From Bacillota bacterium (lineage in GTDB: Bacteria > Bacillota > Clostridia > Peptostreptococcales > Anaerovoracaceae), in contig JAFPXN010000115.1 of assembly GCA_017412505.1 (NCBI GenBank), positions 1-42,653 of the forward strand: DNA of 42,653 nt. Reading direction: 5' to 3'. Positions 1 to 8,669 of this stretch are shown here, piece by piece. A program made the translations under genes and the position numbers. Below the pieces are notes generated by a model. The model saw only the letters and a program-made list of their open reading frames with translations, had not been told where the DNA came from and ran no database searches. Every line of letters starts with the position of its first letter. The stretch's first letter is position 1.

Positions 1-314
1 TCCATCATGCCGGGCATGGACGCTCTGGCGCCGCTGCGGACGGAAACGAGAAGCGGGTTTTCCTTGTCGCCGAACTTCTTGCCGTTGACCTCTTCCATCT
101 TCTCGATGTATTCCATGATCTCGGCCTTGATGGCGTCGTCGATCTTCTTGCCATCTTCATAATAGCGGGTGCAGGCTTCGGTCGTGATGGTAAAGCCCTG
201 GGGAACGGGCAGGCCGATGTTGCTCATCTCAGCCAGGTTAGCGCCCTTGCCGCCCAGGAGGTTGCGCATCTTCGCGTTGCCTTCCGAGAACATGTACACG
301 TACTTTGTGCTCAT
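1..314 (-). CDS. ppdK: Pyruvate, phosphate dikinase, N-terminal part (cut by window edge)
   Basis: PPDK interconverts pyruvate, ATP and phosphate with phosphoenolpyruvate, AMP and pyrophosphate in the cytoplasm, and in anaerobes often serves pyrophosphate-linked glycolysis. About 104 residues are visible. They begin [12 protein letters not shown] and continue with [22 protein letters not shown] and LLVSVRSGA, the hallmark start of the nucleotide-binding domain in this family. The ATG is at 312–314, and a purine-rich stretch precedes it on the minus strand. The rest of the gene lies beyond base 1. A 275-base gap upstream holds a hairpin repeat, a possible promoter and the terminator of the previous operon, so it is probably its own transcription unit. 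Confidence 0.95.
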   Translation of the reverse strand, partial: MSTKYVYMFSEGNAKMRNLLGGKGANLAEMSNIGLPVPQGFTITTEACTRYYEDGKKIDDAIKAEIMEYIEKMEEVNGKKFGDKENPLLVSVRSGARASMPGMM

Positions 315-363
315 AAACAGTTACTCCTTTCGTATTGAAAATGAATTTATTAACACTTTTATG

Positions 364-445
364 ACGCTTTCGGGGTCCTGTCGTCTAACGCATCCTCATG
401 CCGTCGTTCCGCCATGAGCCTCTTTAGACGCCGCCCCTCAAGCGT
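364..445 (-). repeat. Intergenic hairpin repeat, copy 1 (full length)
   Basis: Imperfect palindrome of about 80 bases in the leader of ppdK. The outer stem is acgctt/aagcgt, followed by gggg/cccc, then cgtctaa/ttagacg, then ctcatg/catgag around a short GC-rich loop. The core is nearly identical to 32821–32907, and a shortened relative lies at 9877–9914. Outer stems differ among copies but remain self-complementary. It could be an RNA element or a REP/MITE-like mobile repeat; it matches no family I recognise. It sits between a TATAAT-like box at 450–455 and the ppdK start. Confidence 0.8.
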
Positions 446-449
446 TATC

Positions 450-455
450 ATTATA
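450..455 (-). promoter_or_regulatory. Possible -10 box of the ppdK promoter
   Basis: TATAAT on the minus strand, ending a few bases before the hairpin repeat, so a transcript starting here would begin close to the hairpin's outer stem. No good -35 hexamer is present at 17 bases, so this is tentative. Another candidate pair (TTACAC with TATACT, about 18 apart) lies farther upstream. Confidence 0.3.
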
Positions 456-567
456 AGCAATTCTGGAGATCGGAATTTCTCCTCAGCATAGTATATGCCT
501 TTTTATAGAGATTGTGTAACGGTTTAATATTTTAATACCTGTATATAATTATTTGATTGTATACAGA

Positions 568-585
568 AAGGGCCCGAAGACCCTT
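568..585 (-). terminator. Terminator of the MATE–LtaS-like operon
   Basis: Stem AAGGGTC, loop TTCG, stem GGCCCTT followed by T residues on the minus strand, a few bases after the stop codon at 590–592. There is one mismatch in the stem. The stable TTCG tetraloop is shared with the terminator at 6225–6246. Confidence 0.7.
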
Positions 586-589
586 CCGT

Positions 590-2791
590 TTATTCGCTTT
601 GTTTGACGCCGCTGTTGAACGACTTGAAATAGTCTGTGCTGAGTATGAGTTTCGAGTAGCTCAGTTTGCCCTGCACTTTGCTGCGCATGGCGTTGATGTA
701 TTCCTGGCTCGCGGGCTGGGAAGGATCCGCGTCCGTCCACTTGCCCCCGTAATAATACCCTTTGTCCGTCATGAACGAACCGTTCGTCCACAGGACCAGG
801 GGCTCTTCCTCGGAGAAGACGTCCTGGCCGACGAACAGGCGCGAATCGAAGTCCACGCCGAACAGATTGCACAGCGTGGGCTGGATATCCAGGCTGTACG
901 TCGGGAACGGCACTTCGATCGGATCCATGTCCTCCAGGCAGCCGCTCCAGATGATCAGACGGCTGTGATCCCGCTCCTTCGGCGTCTGATACGCGAAGCC
1001 GTACAGTTCCTGCAGGTAATCCTTGTCCGTGCCCCAGGCGGAGCTTTTTTCCAGACCATAGGGATAGTGGTCCGTGCCGAGGACGATGACGGTGTCGTCC
1101 GCAACGCCTGCCTCTTCCAGCGTCTTGATCGTATACTCCATGGCGTATTCCAGTTCGAGATTCGCCGCCAGATAACCTTTTACGTGATCGGAATAGGGCA
1201 GCCCTTCCACAGCTTCGCGGTTCTTCTTCGACATGGCGTTCGCGGTCCAGGCATAGTTGCAGTGACCGCTGATGGACATGTAATACACGCTGAACGGCTG
1301 GTGGTCCATGTAGCGGGTCATCGTGTACTTCATCATCTCCAAGTCGGAATCCGGCCAGACGCCCAGCAGATATTCGTCCATGCCGTGGCCCTTCGCGATG
1401 TATTCGTCGAAGCCCAGGCCCAGATGGGTCTTGTTGCGGCCGTAATAGTCGTAAAGGCCGTTATGATAACACTCGCTGAAATAGCCCAGGGAGCGCAGCT
1501 TATGGAAGATGTTGATGGAGTTGTCCTTGCCCACCGTGTCGTGGATGGAGTTGACCCCGTCCATGGGCACGATGCCCATCATATTGGAATATTCTCCGGT
1601 GGACGTGCTGCCGCCCCAGGCCGGCTGATAATAATCCGTAAACTGGATGCCCTTCGTGGCCATGCGGTACAGCGTGGGCGTCAGTTCTTCGTCGATGACT
1701 TCCGCGGAGAACGCTTCGGCTGTGATGAAGATCAGGTTCTTCCCTTTGAACAGGCCCGTATATTCGTTCTTCGGGGAAGGTTTCAGAGACGCCACGTACT
1801 GGTGCGCCTTCTGGATGTTACCGGACGTGGAGGAGATCAGGGCATCCAGATCCACGTTCAGCTTGTTGAGGCCGAAGAACGACGGACCTGTGGACGAGCC
1901 GCTGCCGATGGAGGCTTTCACCACGTCCGCCTGCTCCAGCGCCGCCTCCAGATCCAGCTCGTAGCCGCCGCGCATGTCCTTGCCGGCAGCGTAGATCAGA
2001 CCCTTCGTCTGCACGTCGGAACCAAAGTTGCCTTCCCGGCCGCCGATGCCCGCGAAGATCGTTCCGGCGATCAGCAGGATGACCCCCGCAGCCGCCTGTA
2101 CGCCTGCGGGCCGGAATGTGCCGGCTTTGCGGAAGCCCAGGGACTTCCGCTTCCAGATCATGAGCGCGAACGGGACGTGGAACAGCAGGATGACGGGGAT
2201 GCCCCGCAGGATCAGCCCGACGACGACGCCGCCGAAACCGGTCACGACGTCTCCGGCGCCCGTCCGGATGTCCTTCATGCTCATGAAGACCCTGTAGGAG
2301 TTATAGCAGAAGTATTCGACCAGGAACGCGACCGTAAACACTTCCAGAATGACCATTTCGGCAATATAGGAAGTCTTTTTCGGCAGCAGGCTGCACAGCG
2401 CGCCGAGGATCAGGCCCAGCGCCAGGGCGTGCAGCACGCCGACGTGCAGGAATCCCGACTTCGTCAGGACGGACAGCAGGATCTCGAACAGAGCGAAAAT
2501 GGGTCCGAGCAGCAGACAGGCAAACGGACGGAACCCTTTTTTGGAGGACGCGTCCTCCGCCTCATGCGTCCGGACTTTGCGCGCCGGTTTGCGCGCAGGC
2601 GTTTCTTCCTGCTCCGCTTTTATCGGCCGCTCCGGCTTTTTCAGAACGTCCTTGATCGAAGCGCCCGCGCCGCGGGACGACTTGCGCTCGTGACGGGCTT
2701 TCGCCTTCGCCCGTTTCGCGCGCCGCTCCTGCATCGCCTGCTCCAGTTCTTCTTTACTCATTCTGTTGTTGTCGTCATTCCGGGAAGACAT
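590..2791 (-). CDS. LtaS-like membrane phosphoglycerol transferase/sulfatase-fold protein (733 aa)
   Basis: Membrane enzyme of the alkaline-phosphatase/sulfatase superfamily, related to lipoteichoic acid synthase, which polymerises glycerol phosphate from phosphatidylglycerol outside the membrane. A charged N-terminal tail (1–85) precedes about five hydrophobic segments (near 88–110, 116–136, 141–162, 185–212, 230–250) and an extracellular catalytic domain. Candidate metal and catalytic residues are E359 in NLIFITAEAFS, T396 in WGGSTSTGE and D574/H575 in GTDHYPYG. The start at 2791 overlaps the preceding gene by 17 bases and has a weak AAGG site; M11 (2761) is an alternative. It is a tandem paralogue of the next gene. 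The exact polymer is inferred, not shown. Confidence 0.85.
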   Translation of the reverse strand: MSSRNDDNNRMSKEELEQAMQERRAKRAKAKARHERKSSRGAGASIKDVLKKPERPIKAEQEETPARKPARKVRTHEAEDASSKKGFRPFACLLLGPIFALFEILLSVLTKSGFLHVGVLHALALGLILGALCSLLPKKTSYIAEMVILEVFTVAFLVEYFCYNSYRVFMSMKDIRTGAGDVVTGFGGVVVGLILRGIPVILLFHVPFALMIWKRKSLGFRKAGTFRPAGVQAAAGVILLIAGTIFAGIGGREGNFGSDVQTKGLIYAAGKDMRGGYELDLEAALEQADVVKASIGSGSSTGPSFFGLNKLNVDLDALISSTSGNIQKAHQYVASLKPSPKNEYTGLFKGKNLIFITAEAFSAEVIDEELTPTLYRMATKGIQFTDYYQPAWGGSTSTGEYSNMMGIVPMDGVNSIHDTVGKDNSINIFHKLRSLGYFSECYHNGLYDYYGRNKTHLGLGFDEYIAKGHGMDEYLLGVWPDSDLEMMKYTMTRYMDHQPFSVYYMSISGHCNYAWTANAMSKKNREAVEGLPYSDHVKGYLAANLELEYAMEYTIKTLEEAGVADDTVIVLGTDHYPYGLEKSSAWGTDKDYLQELYGFAYQTPKERDHSRLIIWSGCLEDMDPIEVPFPTYSLDIQPTLCNLFGVDFDSRLFVGQDVFSEEEPLVLWTNGSFMTDKGYYYGGKWTDADPSQPASQEYINAMRSKVQGKLSYSKLILSTDYFKSFNSGVKQSE

Positions 2792-4793
2792 AACTGAAAT
2801 AATCCTTTTCGATCACATTTCTGCAGTAGTTGAGTTTATCGCGAACGATTTCTTTGACGGAATCGATATAGTCGCTGTCTGCTTCCTGACCTTCCGCAGG
2901 CGTAAAGCGCCCCGTCGTCGCATCGTAGAAGCCCCTCTCCGTTTTCCAGCTGTAGCTGTTCCACATGACGAGGCCTTCGTCCGTGGAGAGCAGGTCTCTG
3001 CCGGGATACAAGCGGGAATCGAAGTCCGCCCCCATCAGGTTCAGCACGGTCGGGATGATGTCGATGCTGCTGCAGGGCTGGGAAACGACGATGGGTTCTT
3101 CCCTGTTCTCGATCGCGCCGCTCCAGAAGATCAGCATATTGTGGTCGCGCAGCATCTCGTTCGAAGCCGGGTAGCCATACAACTCGGAAACGTAGTCCCT
3201 GTCGTTCGCCCAGATCATGCTGTTCTGCAGCGCGTAGGGATAATGGTCCGACGTGAGCACGATGAGCGTATCGTCCAGCAGATCCGCCTCTTCCAGGCGG
3301 TCGAACAGGATCTTCACCGCGTCTTCCAGTTCCAGCTGGGCCGCGACGTAGGACTTGATCTTCGTGCTGGCGTCCAGTCCCTGCACCCTGTCCTTGTGCT
3401 TGATGGCCTGCTGATGGAACGTGAAGTTGTAGATGCTGTGGCCGCTGTACGTCATGTAATAGACGTAGAACGGATCCTCCCCGATCCAGTCGTCTATGGT
3501 GCAGTTCATCATTTCCGTATCGCTGGGCGGCCACATGTCGGTCAGATAGTCCTCCATGCCGGTGCCGTTGGAAACGAAGCGTTCGAAGCCCAGCCAGGGG
3601 TGGGTCTTATAGCGGTTATAGTAGTCATAATCCCCGTTATGGTAAGCGGTGGACGTATACCCCAGAGGCATCAGGTATTTTCCGATGCAGGTGGCGTTGT
3701 TGTGGCCGATGATCTGCTGCATGGAATTGGCGTGGTTGACCGGCACGATGCCCGTCAGCGTCGCGAATTCGCCGGACGTGGTACTGCCGCCCCAGAACGG
3801 CTGATAGTAATCCTCGAAGACGATGCCCTTCGTCGCCAGGCGGTACAGCGTGGGCGTCAGTTCCTCGCTCACCGCTTCCGCCGCGAAACTCTCCGCGCAG
3901 ATGACGATCAGGTTCTTGCCTTCGAGCATGCCGGTATATTCGTTTTTCACCGAAGCCTTCTGCTCCGACACGTAAGTGTGCACCGCGCTGACCGCAGCGT
4001 TGCTTTCCGATGCAGCGAGCGCAGGGAAATCGATGTCAAGCTTGTTCAGACCGTGGAAAGCAGGCGCGCCGTTCGAACTGCTGCCCCGGCTGACGATCCC
4101 GGAAGCCTTTTTCGGACGCTCGGGCACGCCGGCAACGCTGTAGACGACGTCGCGCTGCGTCGACGTGATCAGACCGAAATTGCGGATGCCGTCGTTGAAG
4201 ACGTATTCGTAGGTGTACTTCGGCGCCGCGAAGCTGTCCATCTGCGTGCTTCCCGCCGCCATGCTCTGGAAAAAGACACCTGCCAGCGCCAGATATACGA
4301 GCGTCCAGCGGTCCTTGCGGGTAAAGTCCCACAGAGGATACAGGACGATGAGGGCGATCACAGGCACGTGATAGCGGACGATGATGCCCGCGCCTTCCCG
4401 GATCAGTCTCGCCACGTCTGCACCGAATTCCTCCATGACGCCGCCGGCGCCCTGGAAGATCGTGACGGGGTCCATAAACGTCTGGTACGAATTGTTCACG
4501 AAGAACTGTATGACGAAATACAGGCACCCGATCTCCGCCAGGATGAGCGCCGCGGCAAATCCGGCGCCGTTCCTGCGGAACGCGAAAGCCGGAAGATCGC
4601 ACAGCAGGCCGAACGCGAAGCCTGCGAGCAGAGCCGTCTGCATGTGATAACCTTCGCCCATGGCGCAGTCCCGGCCCAGCATCCATTCGAGATAGACGAA
4701 GGCGGCGGGCAGGACCAGAAGGCTGAGAGCCCTTCTGAGGGCGTTTTTCGACTGTTTACGGGGTTTTATCGTTTCGTTGGGCATATTATGCAT
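2775..4793 (-). CDS. LtaS-like membrane phosphoglycerol transferase/sulfatase-fold protein (672 aa)
   Basis: Second LtaS-type enzyme, upstream of and overlapping its paralogue at 590–2791. It has about five N-terminal membrane segments followed by a sulfatase-fold domain. Conserved blocks are NLIVICAESFAAE, FWGGSTTSGEF (candidate Thr nucleophile in STTSGE) and IVLTSDHYPYA (metal-binding Asp-His). The N-terminal tail is shorter than in the paralogue. The ATG at 4793 has GGGAGG six bases upstream and overlaps the end of the MATE gene by 8 bases, so the three genes are translationally coupled. It probably makes or modifies a glycerol-phosphate-type cell-surface polymer. Two copies may divide primer and polymerase roles, as in Listeria LtaP/LtaS; that is inference. 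Confidence 0.85.
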   Translation of the reverse strand: MHNMPNETIKPRKQSKNALRRALSLLVLPAAFVYLEWMLGRDCAMGEGYHMQTALLAGFAFGLLCDLPAFAFRRNGAGFAAALILAEIGCLYFVIQFFVNNSYQTFMDPVTIFQGAGGVMEEFGADVARLIREGAGIIVRYHVPVIALIVLYPLWDFTRKDRWTLVYLALAGVFFQSMAAGSTQMDSFAAPKYTYEYVFNDGIRNFGLITSTQRDVVYSVAGVPERPKKASGIVSRGSSSNGAPAFHGLNKLDIDFPALAASESNAAVSAVHTYVSEQKASVKNEYTGMLEGKNLIVICAESFAAEAVSEELTPTLYRLATKGIVFEDYYQPFWGGSTTSGEFATLTGIVPVNHANSMQQIIGHNNATCIGKYLMPLGYTSTAYHNGDYDYYNRYKTHPWLGFERFVSNGTGMEDYLTDMWPPSDTEMMNCTIDDWIGEDPFYVYYMTYSGHSIYNFTFHQQAIKHKDRVQGLDASTKIKSYVAAQLELEDAVKILFDRLEEADLLDDTLIVLTSDHYPYALQNSMIWANDRDYVSELYGYPASNEMLRDHNMLIFWSGAIENREEPIVVSQPCSSIDIIPTVLNLMGADFDSRLYPGRDLLSTDEGLVMWNSYSWKTERGFYDATTGRFTPAEGQEADSDYIDSVKEIVRDKLNYCRNVIEKDYFSYVFPE

Positions 4794-6162
4794 TCGCGGC
4801 CTCCCGGCGCGTCAGACGGCGCATGATGACCGCATAGCAGACAGCAAGCATGCTGAAGGTCAGGATCCACGTGATGGGATAAGTGATATAAAGCATATTC
4901 AGCGTATGGAAGCGCGGGATCTGCCATATGGTATAGATCCATACGATGCGGAACACGCAGATATCGACGACGGTGATGACCATCGGCACCAGGGACTTTC
5001 CGAGCCCGCGGATGACGCCGGTCATGACGTCGTGCAGGCCGTTGAGCGCGTAAGGCAGACAGACGAACGTCATCCGGGTGATGCCGTAGCGGATGGCTTC
5101 CTCGTCGCCGGGAATGTAGATCGAAAGCAGCCGGTGCGCGAACAGGTACGTAAGTCCTCCCATGACTACACCCGTCACCACGACGTCCAGGATGCAGTAA
5201 TTGCGCACTTTTCTGACCCTGTCCAACCGGTGGGCGCCCAGGTTCTGGCCGACGAAATTCATGCCGGTCTGGTGGAACGAGTTCATGCCGATCCACGTAA
5301 AGCCTTCGATGTTAGCTGCGGCGGAATTGCCCGCCATGACGACGGACCCGAACGAATTCACCGACGACTGGATGATGACGTTAGAGATCGAGAACATGCA
5401 GCCCTGGATGCCCGCGGGCAGACCGATCCTGACGATGTTCTTCAGTTCCAGCGCATAAATGTGCATCTTGCGCAGCGCCAGTTTATAGACGCCGTCCGTG
5501 CGCATCAGGAAGCGCAGGATCAGGAACGCGGACAGGCACTGGGACAGCGCCGTCGCCAGCGCGACGCCCGCCACGTCCAGATCGAACGCGACGACGAACA
5601 TCACGTTCAGGGCGACGTTTACGACGCCGGCCGTCATCAGGTAGTACAGCGGATGTTTCGTGTCCCCTGCCGCCCGCAGGATCGCCGCCCCGTAGTTGAA
5701 GAGCAGCGATGGGATCATACCGCAGAAATACACGCGCATGTACAGCGACGACAGCCCAATGACGTCTTCGGGCGTTTTCATCCAGGCGAGGAACGTGGGC
5801 GACATCAGGATGCCGAACACCGTCAGCACCGCGCCGCCGATGAGCGCCACGGGAACGCAGGTGTGCACTGCCCTGCTGCAGCGGTCATCGTCCTGCGCGC
5901 CCAGAGAGACCGCGACCGTGACGCCAACGCCGACCGACAGCCCGATGAACAGGTTGACGATCAGGTTGATGATCGCTCCTGTCGCGCCGACAGCCGCGAT
6001 GGACAGACGGCCGCTGTAGCGGCCCACGACCACGAGGTCCGCCGCGTTGAACAGCAGCTGCAGAATGCCCGTGAGCATCAGAGGCACCGCGTACCGGATG
6101 ATGTTCCCAAACAGCGGGCCGTCGATCATATTGATGTTGTTCGATCTGTTGTTCTTCTGCAT
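4786..6162 (-). CDS. MATE-family efflux transporter
   Basis: Multidrug and toxin extrusion family antiporter in the cytoplasmic membrane, of the usual size (458 aa) with about 12 hydrophobic segments. Typical stretches are MIDGPLFGNIIRYAVPLML at the N-terminus, NAADLVVVGRYSG in helix 2 and GAAILRAAGDTKHPLYY mid-protein. I place the start at the ATG at 6160–6162; the frame is open to a GTG at 6213, but that codon lies inside a terminator hairpin. No strong ribosome binding site is seen (AAGGACGG lies about 13 bases away). It is first in an operon with two LtaS-like genes. The substrate is unknown; some MATE-like proteins carry drugs, others cell-surface precursors. Confidence 0.9.
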   Translation of the reverse strand: MQKNNRSNNINMIDGPLFGNIIRYAVPLMLTGILQLLFNAADLVVVGRYSGRLSIAAVGATGAIINLIVNLFIGLSVGVGVTVAVSLGAQDDDRCSRAVHTCVPVALIGGAVLTVFGILMSPTFLAWMKTPEDVIGLSSLYMRVYFCGMIPSLLFNYGAAILRAAGDTKHPLYYLMTAGVVNVALNVMFVVAFDLDVAGVALATALSQCLSAFLILRFLMRTDGVYKLALRKMHIYALELKNIVRIGLPAGIQGCMFSISNVIIQSSVNSFGSVVMAGNSAAANIEGFTWIGMNSFHQTGMNFVGQNLGAHRLDRVRKVRNYCILDVVVTGVVMGGLTYLFAHRLLSIYIPGDEEAIRYGITRMTFVCLPYALNGLHDVMTGVIRGLGKSLVPMVITVVDICVFRIVWIYTIWQIPRFHTLNMLYITYPITWILTFSMLAVCYAVIMRRLTRREAANA

Positions 6163-6195
6163 GAAAAGCAGTCTGCCGTCCTTTTTTGCAACCCG

Positions 6196-6223
6196 AAAAA
6201 GCCCTGTGTGCACAAGGCTTTTT
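6196..6223 (-). terminator. Second terminator hairpin after tRNA-Ser
   Basis: Stem AAAAAGCC…GGCTTTTT on the minus strand with a T-rich 3' arm. It directly follows the hairpin at 6225–6246 and overlaps the longest open frame of the MATE gene, which argues for the later MATE start. Confidence 0.7.
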
Positions 6224-6224
6224 G

Positions 6225-6246
6225 AAAGGGACCCGAAGGTCCCTTT
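6225..6246 (-). terminator. First terminator hairpin after tRNA-Ser
   Basis: Perfect nine-base-pair stem AAAGGGACC, loop TTCG, then GGTCCCTTT on the minus strand. It closes the deoB–deoA–lipid kinase–tRNA-Ser unit together with the adjacent hairpin. Confidence 0.75.
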
Positions 6247-6253
6247 AGACTAT

Positions 6254-6334
6254 TGGCAGAGACGGTGGGATCGTTCAGGCTTCGCCTGCGGCTCGCCTTC
6301 ACGTGAACCCACATGGGTTCGATTCCCACCGTTC
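6254..6334. repeat. Partial tRNA-Ser 3'-end copies in direct and inverted orientation
   Basis: Bases 6254–6271 repeat the last 18 bases of the tRNA-Ser gene (6345–6362) with one mismatch, in the same orientation and including the CCA. Bases 6312–6334 resemble the T-arm and acceptor 3' side of the same tRNA in the opposite orientation. The two copies can pair as a hairpin (acggtgggatcg with cgattcccaccgt), with a smaller hairpin aaccc-acat-gggtt nested inside. No anticodon arm is present, so this is not a second tRNA gene. It may be the remnant of an integration at the tRNA 3' end or a structured post-tRNA element. Confidence 0.7.
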
Positions 6335-6344
6335 CTGAAATGCC

Positions 6345-6433
6345 TGGCGGAGACGGTGGGATTCGAACCCACGTGCCATTGCTGGCAAACTGATTTCGAG
6401 TCAGCCCCGTTATGACCGCTTCGATACGTCTCC
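6345..6433 (-). tRNA. tRNA-Ser (anticodon CGA)
   Basis: 89-base class II tRNA with encoded CCA. The acceptor stem is GGAGACG paired with CGTCTCC, discriminator G. The anticodon loop CTCGAAA gives CGA (reads UCG). There is a long variable arm typical of serine tRNA, and the T-arm is GTGGGTTCGAATCCCAC. The 5' end is only about 14 bases after the stop codon of the lipid kinase gene, and no promoter is visible in that gap, so it may be processed from the operon transcript. Confidence 0.95.
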
Positions 6434-6447
6434 TTATATGCCTTCCC

Positions 6448-7362
6448 CTAGATCGGCGTACTGCCTTCGGGCACTACGAGCTGCAGCGCCCCGGGAAGGA
6501 TCTCAAATTCCGTGTCGGCGAAATCGAGCACCTCTCCGTCTACGGAGATGCGCACCGGTTCCAGCGTCCGGAGTCTGAACTTCCTGCAGTGGATATATTC
6601 GATGTATTTGTCCGCGTCCTTATCCCTGAGATGGGAACCCGCGCGGTACTTCGCCAGCAGGATGGGCAGCTTCAGCCCTCTCACCGGCCGCACGACGCAC
6701 ACGTCCATAAAGCCGTCGTCCAGTTTTGCCGAGGGACAACTCTGGAAGCCCCCGCCGCAGAAATGACCGTTGGCGATGGCTGCGAGCATCAATTCGGCTT
6801 CCTGTTCTTCGCCGTCCTCGATCGTATAGGCCATGCGGTACGTCTTGCCCCTGCGCAGCACCTTGAACGCTGCTGCCAGATAGGCGGCCGTTCCCTTCAG
6901 ATGATCGCTCTTCATGGCGGCGGCCTCCGCCACCACGTCGCAGTCCACACCGATGTTGAACATGTTCAGCGCATATCCACCCTGCCATTTTAACACATCG
7001 ATGGGCATTACAGAACCCCGAATCTGCTTTTCTATGTTCAAAAAATTCTCTTTGTTTGTATAATTGCGGACGAAATCGTTGCCGGTGCCGCAGGGGACGA
7101 CAGCCAGCTGGGCGTTCGGAAAGCCCGCGATGCCGGAAAGCACGTTGTTGACCGTGCCGTCTCCGCCGCAGGCGTAGAACCGCACGTCGCCTTCGAACGA
7201 GCACTTCTGCCGGCAGTAAAGGATGGTCTCCTGTTCGCTCAAGGTGCGGTGGATCTCGTAATCGTCCTCGAAACCGGTGAGCGCTTTATGGATGGCCGGG
7301 AGGATCTCCCGCAGAGCCGCGCCGTTGCCGGCCGCAGGGTTCACAACAAACACATGCTTCAT
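6448..7362 (-). CDS. Diacylglycerol kinase family lipid kinase (YegS/DagK type)
   Basis: Phosphorylates a lipid such as diacylglycerol with ATP, recycling it into phospholipid synthesis at the membrane face. It has 304 residues, normal for the family. Motifs are VVNPAAGNG at the N-terminus, ACGGDGTVNNVLSG (the DGKc GGDGT signature) and VPCGTGNDFVRN. The C-terminal half carries FCGGGFQSCPSAKLDDG and VDGEVL, the conserved second domain. Its ATG shares a base with the stop codon of the nucleoside phosphorylase gene (TAATG), so it is coupled to that gene. In Gram-positives such enzymes recycle the diacylglycerol left by LtaS; the LtaS-like genes nearby make that plausible here. Confidence 0.92.
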   Translation of the reverse strand: MKHVFVVNPAAGNGAALREILPAIHKALTGFEDDYEIHRTLSEQETILYCRQKCSFEGDVRFYACGGDGTVNNVLSGIAGFPNAQLAVVPCGTGNDFVRNYTNKENFLNIEKQIRGSVMPIDVLKWQGGYALNMFNIGVDCDVVAEAAAMKSDHLKGTAAYLAAAFKVLRRGKTYRMAYTIEDGEEQEAELMLAAIANGHFCGGGFQSCPSAKLDDGFMDVCVVRPVRGLKLPILLAKYRAGSHLRDKDADKYIEYIHCRKFRLRTLEPVRISVDGEVLDFADTEFEILPGALQLVVPEGSTPI

Positions 7363-8669
7363 TACTCGATGATCTCCTTGATGAGGACGGGCGTCTCTGG
7401 TTTCTCCGCGCAGAACGTGTAAGCGGATCCGGCTTCGGCGAGACCGGCGGCCAGCTTTTCTTCGTCGTCGCTGAACAGCACCGCTACGGGTTCTCCCGCT
7501 TCGACGGGATCGCCGACCTTCTTCAGAAGCAGTATGCCTGCGGACAGGTCGATGGCGTCTTCCTTCGTTTTGCGGCCGGCGCCCAGATGCTGGGAAGCCA
7601 GACCGATACTGTCGGCCTTGATGCCGGCCACGTATCCGCTTCCGGATGCTTTGGCTTCCGCTTTATACAGCGGCTGTTTGAAGATGCCGATATCGTCGAC
7701 GCAGGCAGCGTTTCCGCCCTGCATGGTCACGAATCTGCGGAACACGTCCAGCGCTTTGCCGGAGGTGAGCGCTTCCTCCGCCTTGCGGCGGCCTTCTTCG
7801 GGAGAAGATGCCTTCTGACCGCAGTAGATCATGTAGCCGGAGAGGGTCAGCGCCAGTTCGGTCATATCCCTGGGGCCCTTTCCTTTCAGCGTATCGATCG
7901 CTTCGATCACTTCCAGGCTGTTGCCCACGGCGTCGCCGAGGGGCTGGTCCATGTCGGTCACGACCGCGACGACCTTCTTGCCCGCGTCCGTGCCGATGTC
8001 GACCATCAGGCGGCCCAGGTCCTCCGCCGCTTTCTGCGTTTTATTGAAGCTTCCCTGGCCGCATTTAACGTCCAAAACGATGGCGTCGGAGCCGCTGGCC
8101 AGTTTCTTGCTCATGATGGAGGACGCGATCAGCGAGATGTTGTTCACCGTTCCGGTGACGTCGCGCAGCGCGTAGAGTTTCTTATCCGCCGGCGCCACAT
8201 CGTGGGTCTGTCCGACGACGGACATGCCCGCGGTTTCCACAGTCTCGAGGAATTCCTCCGGGGTCAGCTGCACGCGGAAACCCGGGATGGATTCCAGCTT
8301 GTCGATCGTGCCGCCGGTAAACCCCAGGCCCCTGCCGCTCATCTTCGCGATGGGCACGCCGCAGGCCGCCGCGATGGGCGCCACGATCAGCGTCGTCTTG
8401 TCGCCGACGCCGCCGGTGCTGTGCTTATCGACCTTGATGCCCTTGATCTCGTGCAGGTCCATGGTCTGTCCGGAATGCAGCATGGCGTCCGTCAGGCAGA
8501 ACGTTTCGCGTCTGTCCATGCCCTGGAAACAGATGGCCATCAGCAGCGCGGACGTCTGGTAATCGGGAATGCTCCCGTCCGTGACCCCCGCGACAAAACC
8601 GCGGATCTCCTCGTCTGCCAGCGCCTGTCCGGCCTTCTTCTTTTCGATGATGCTTACCATGTCGATCAT
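7362..8669 (-). CDS. pdp: Pyrimidine-nucleoside phosphorylase
   Basis: Cleaves pyrimidine (deoxy)ribonucleosides with phosphate to free base and (deoxy)ribose 1-phosphate, in the cytoplasm. It has 435 residues. It contains the family stretch KVDKHSTGGVGDKTT, followed by KMSGRGLGFTGGTIDKLES, and the C-terminal domain with GHVY-type barrel-sandwich features. The start ATG (8669) follows AGGAG by 8 bases and overlaps the deoB stop as ATGA; the frame is open farther upstream, but that extension lies inside deoB. With deoB it converts the sugar 1-phosphate to the 5-phosphate for catabolism. Separating deoA from pdp by sequence is uncertain; low-GC Gram-positives usually have Pdp. Confidence 0.93.
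   Translation of the reverse strand: MIDMVSIIEKKKAGQALADEEIRGFVAGVTDGSIPDYQTSALLMAICFQGMDRRETFCLTDAMLHSGQTMDLHEIKGIKVDKHSTGGVGDKTTLIVAPIAAACGVPIAKMSGRGLGFTGGTIDKLESIPGFRVQLTPEEFLETVETAGMSVVGQTHDVAPADKKLYALRDVTGTVNNISLIASSIMSKKLASGSDAIVLDVKCGQGSFNKTQKAAEDLGRLMVDIGTDAGKKVVAVVTDMDQPLGDAVGNSLEVIEAIDTLKGKGPRDMTELALTLSGYMIYCGQKASSPEEGRRKAEEALTSGKALDVFRRFVTMQGGNAACVDDIGIFKQPLYKAEAKASGSGYVAGIKADSIGLASQHLGAGRKTKEDAIDLSAGILLLKKVGDPVEAGEPVAVLFSDDEEKLAAGLAEAGSAYTFCAEKPETPVLIKEIIE

Noticed and set aside
557..2797. Long open frame on the plus strand opposite the first LtaS-like gene (and similar ones opposite the second and the MATE gene)
   Set aside because: Antisense frame of a GC-rich gene: no ribosome binding site, Arg/His/Asp/Val-rich low-complexity translation with no domain, while the minus strand encodes a clear family.
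6254..6334. Second tRNA gene next to tRNA-Ser
   Set aside because: Only acceptor/T-arm parts are present, in two orientations, with no D-arm or anticodon arm.
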